Positions 5,574-6,549 of a stretch of 6,549 nucleotides of DNA are shown piece by piece. A program made the translations under genes and the position numbers. The DNA is from Thermoleophilaceae bacterium (GTDB lineage Bacteria; Actinomycetota; Thermoleophilia; Solirubrobacterales; Thermoleophilaceae): positions 1 through 6,549 of the forward strand of contig JACCZR010000026.1 in NCBI GenBank assembly GCA_013695855.1, given 5' to 3'. The stretch's first letter is position 1. Every line of letters begins with the position of its first letter. The notes below the pieces were generated by a model that had not been told where the DNA came from, made no database searches, and saw only the letters and a list, made by a program, of their open reading frames with translations.

Positions 5574-6323
5574 GTGCCCTGGGTCGAGAGCGACTCGCTG
5601 TCCTTTTCCGCGCGCCACGAGTCCTCACAGGCCGACGACGCCGCGCGCTTGCTCGACGACCTCGAGGCCTTTCGCTCGCAGCTCGGCCGCCTCTACCGGT
5701 CCACCCCCGGGGAGGTGACGGTGGTGATCCACCCGCGCCCCGCCATGCTCGCCCTGGCGCATCCGTGGCTCCCGCTGGCCCGTCGCGCCTCGGCCCCCGC
5801 GGCGCGGCCCTACTACGCCGGCTGGTTCTCGCAGGACGAGATCCACGTCCTGGCGCCCTCGGCGCTGCGAGCGCGCGCCTCCGGCGCCGAGGGCTCGTAC
5901 GAGGCTCTGATGCTCTCGCCGCGCCACGAGTACGCCCATCTGGTGCTGGGTGCGCAGAATCCCGGCCTGCCTCCCCCCTTTCGCCCGCGCAGCTTCGCCC
6001 GCTACCTGCGCCTGGCCTGGCTGGCCGAGGGTGCGCCCGCGTGGCTGTCAGGCCAGGTTCCCCACCTGCGCGCGGCAATCGCTCGCCGCCTGCACGAGGG
6101 CGGGCGTCCCTCCTTTCCTCCCGCCCCGAGCGACGCCCTGCTGCTGGGCGGCACGATCTTCGCCCTGCTCGAGGAGGAGGCAGGACCCGGCGCCGCGGCC
6201 GCGCTGGCCGGCGCGATACCCGCCGAGCGAACCGAAACCGCGCTGTCGGGCGCATTCAAGCGCCCGCTGGGAGAGCTGGCGCGCGACTGGCGCGACTACC
6301 TGGACGAGCTTCGCGTCAGATAG
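5574..6323 (+). CDS. Putative zinc metallopeptidase, gluzincin/peptidase MA-like
   Basis: This is a 249-residue protein. The zinc-binding helix is R-H118-E-Y-A-H122-L-V-L, a clean HExxH. Thirty residues later, W-L-A-E152-G-A-P-A-W-L carries the glutamate expected as third zinc ligand in gluzincins, in the E-G-x-A-x-W form of the peptidase MA-like families. An earlier V-T-V-V-I-H-P-R strand and the A-G-W-F-S-Q-D-E-I-H-V-L segment (82-93) resemble the N-terminal beta region of that fold. No signal peptide or membrane segment is present, unlike many secreted relatives, so a cytoplasmic site is inferred. GTG (5574-5576) is the only usable start: TGA at 5559-5561 closes the frame. No well-placed Shine-Dalgarno is seen; GAGACT ending 6 nt before GTG could be a leaderless -10. 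It lies 49 nt after DUF1802 and 14 nt before the next frame, suggesting an operon. Substrate unknown. Confidence 0.83.
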   Translation: MPWVESDSLSFSARHESSQADDAARLLDDLEAFRSQLGRLYRSTPGEVTVVIHPRPAMLALAHPWLPLARRASAPAARPYYAGWFSQDEIHVLAPSALRARASGAEGSYEALMLSPRHEYAHLVLGAQNPGLPPPFRPRSFARYLRLAWLAEGAPAWLSGQVPHLRAAIARRLHEGGRPSFPPAPSDALLLGGTIFALLEEEAGPGAAAALAGAIPAERTETALSGAFKRPLGELARDWRDYLDELRVR

Positions 6324-6337
6324 GCAACAGCCACTGC

Positions 6338-6549
6338 GTGGTAAACCCGCGAGCCGATTCCGCTGGCCAGCGTGCCGCCGAGCGGGTCGAGAAGGTGAGG
6401 GGCCTCGGATTTCGCCGTCTGCCGAAGGTGCAAAAGCTCGACCGAGCGGGCGTGCGGTCCACCTTCCGTCGCATCTTCAGCACAGAGCTGCTGCGCCTGG
6501 AGGAGGCCGGCCGTCTGGAGGACCTGAAGCGGACCCTCGCGGCCAGCTC
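6338..6549 (+). CDS. Unrecognised basic, helix-rich protein, N-terminal part (runs off window)
   Basis: A + strand frame is open from GTG (6338-6340) to the right edge: 70 codons plus two bases with no stop. It starts 14 nt after the metallopeptidase TAG, so it probably belongs to the same operon. The product is rich in Arg, Lys, Leu and Glu, with R-A-A-E-R-V-E-K-V-R near the start and E-L-L-R-L-E-E-A-G-R-L-E-D-L-K-R-T-L (50-67), an amphipathic helix pattern. Third codon positions are mostly G or C, as in neighbouring genes. I do not recognise a family. The GTG start is tentative, since no Shine-Dalgarno is evident and the frame is open upstream across the end of the previous gene. Non-coding DNA remains possible, but the opposite strand gives a less protein-like reading. 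Confidence 0.5.
   Translation, partial: MVNPRADSAGQRAAERVEKVRGLGFRRLPKVQKLDRAGVRSTFRRIFSTELLRLEEAGRLEDLKRTLAAS

Noticed and set aside
1..6549. Search by eye for tRNA, CRISPR, insertion sequences and long direct repeats
   Set aside because: No cloverleaf, repeat-spacer pattern, transposase motif or long repeated segment was seen on either strand.

Overview
The window is GC-rich DNA with the CTC/GAG/GCC-heavy codon use of a high-GC actinobacterium. The gene content (a site-2 protease with CBS domains, DUF1802, an AbrB-type VapBC pair, short intergenic gaps and apparently leaderless starts) would suit a soil Thermoleophilia/Solirubrobacterales-type lineage. That placement is inference from style; there is no marker gene here.

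Left block (1-1645): the last 41 codons of a hydantoinase B/oxoprolinase-family subunit run off the left edge on the + strand. Facing it, one base away, is a vapBC toxin-antitoxin pair on the - strand (AbrB-type antitoxin, then PIN-domain toxin). Only 23 bp separate the antitoxin start from a + strand 3-hydroxyisobutyrate dehydrogenase-like oxidoreductase. That gap appears to hold two back-to-back promoters with -10 elements sharing a GGTACC core.

Middle block (1690-4794, - strand): in transcription order, a class I SAM-dependent methyltransferase, an aldo/keto reductase and a membrane site-2 protease with two C-terminal CBS domains. The aldo/keto reductase is interrupted by two frameshifts. 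Their inferred sizes (about 10 nt and 1 nt missing) would restore a reading frame of family-typical length, 329 residues. The protease may also have a start-site or frame problem, because its best Shine-Dalgarno sits in a small hairpin loop and points at an out-of-frame ATG.

Right block (4895-6549, + strand): a DUF1802 protein, a gluzincin-like HExxH metallopeptidase (peptidase MA-like) with no export signal, and the beginning of an unrecognised basic helical protein. They are closely spaced and probably form an operon, with a GC-rich hairpin straight after the DUF1802 stop.

I see no tRNA, rRNA, CRISPR array, insertion sequence or prophage gene. The least understood part is the DUF1802/metallopeptidase/unknown cluster. 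The most concrete anomalies are the broken aldo/keto reductase and the compact divergent promoter region.
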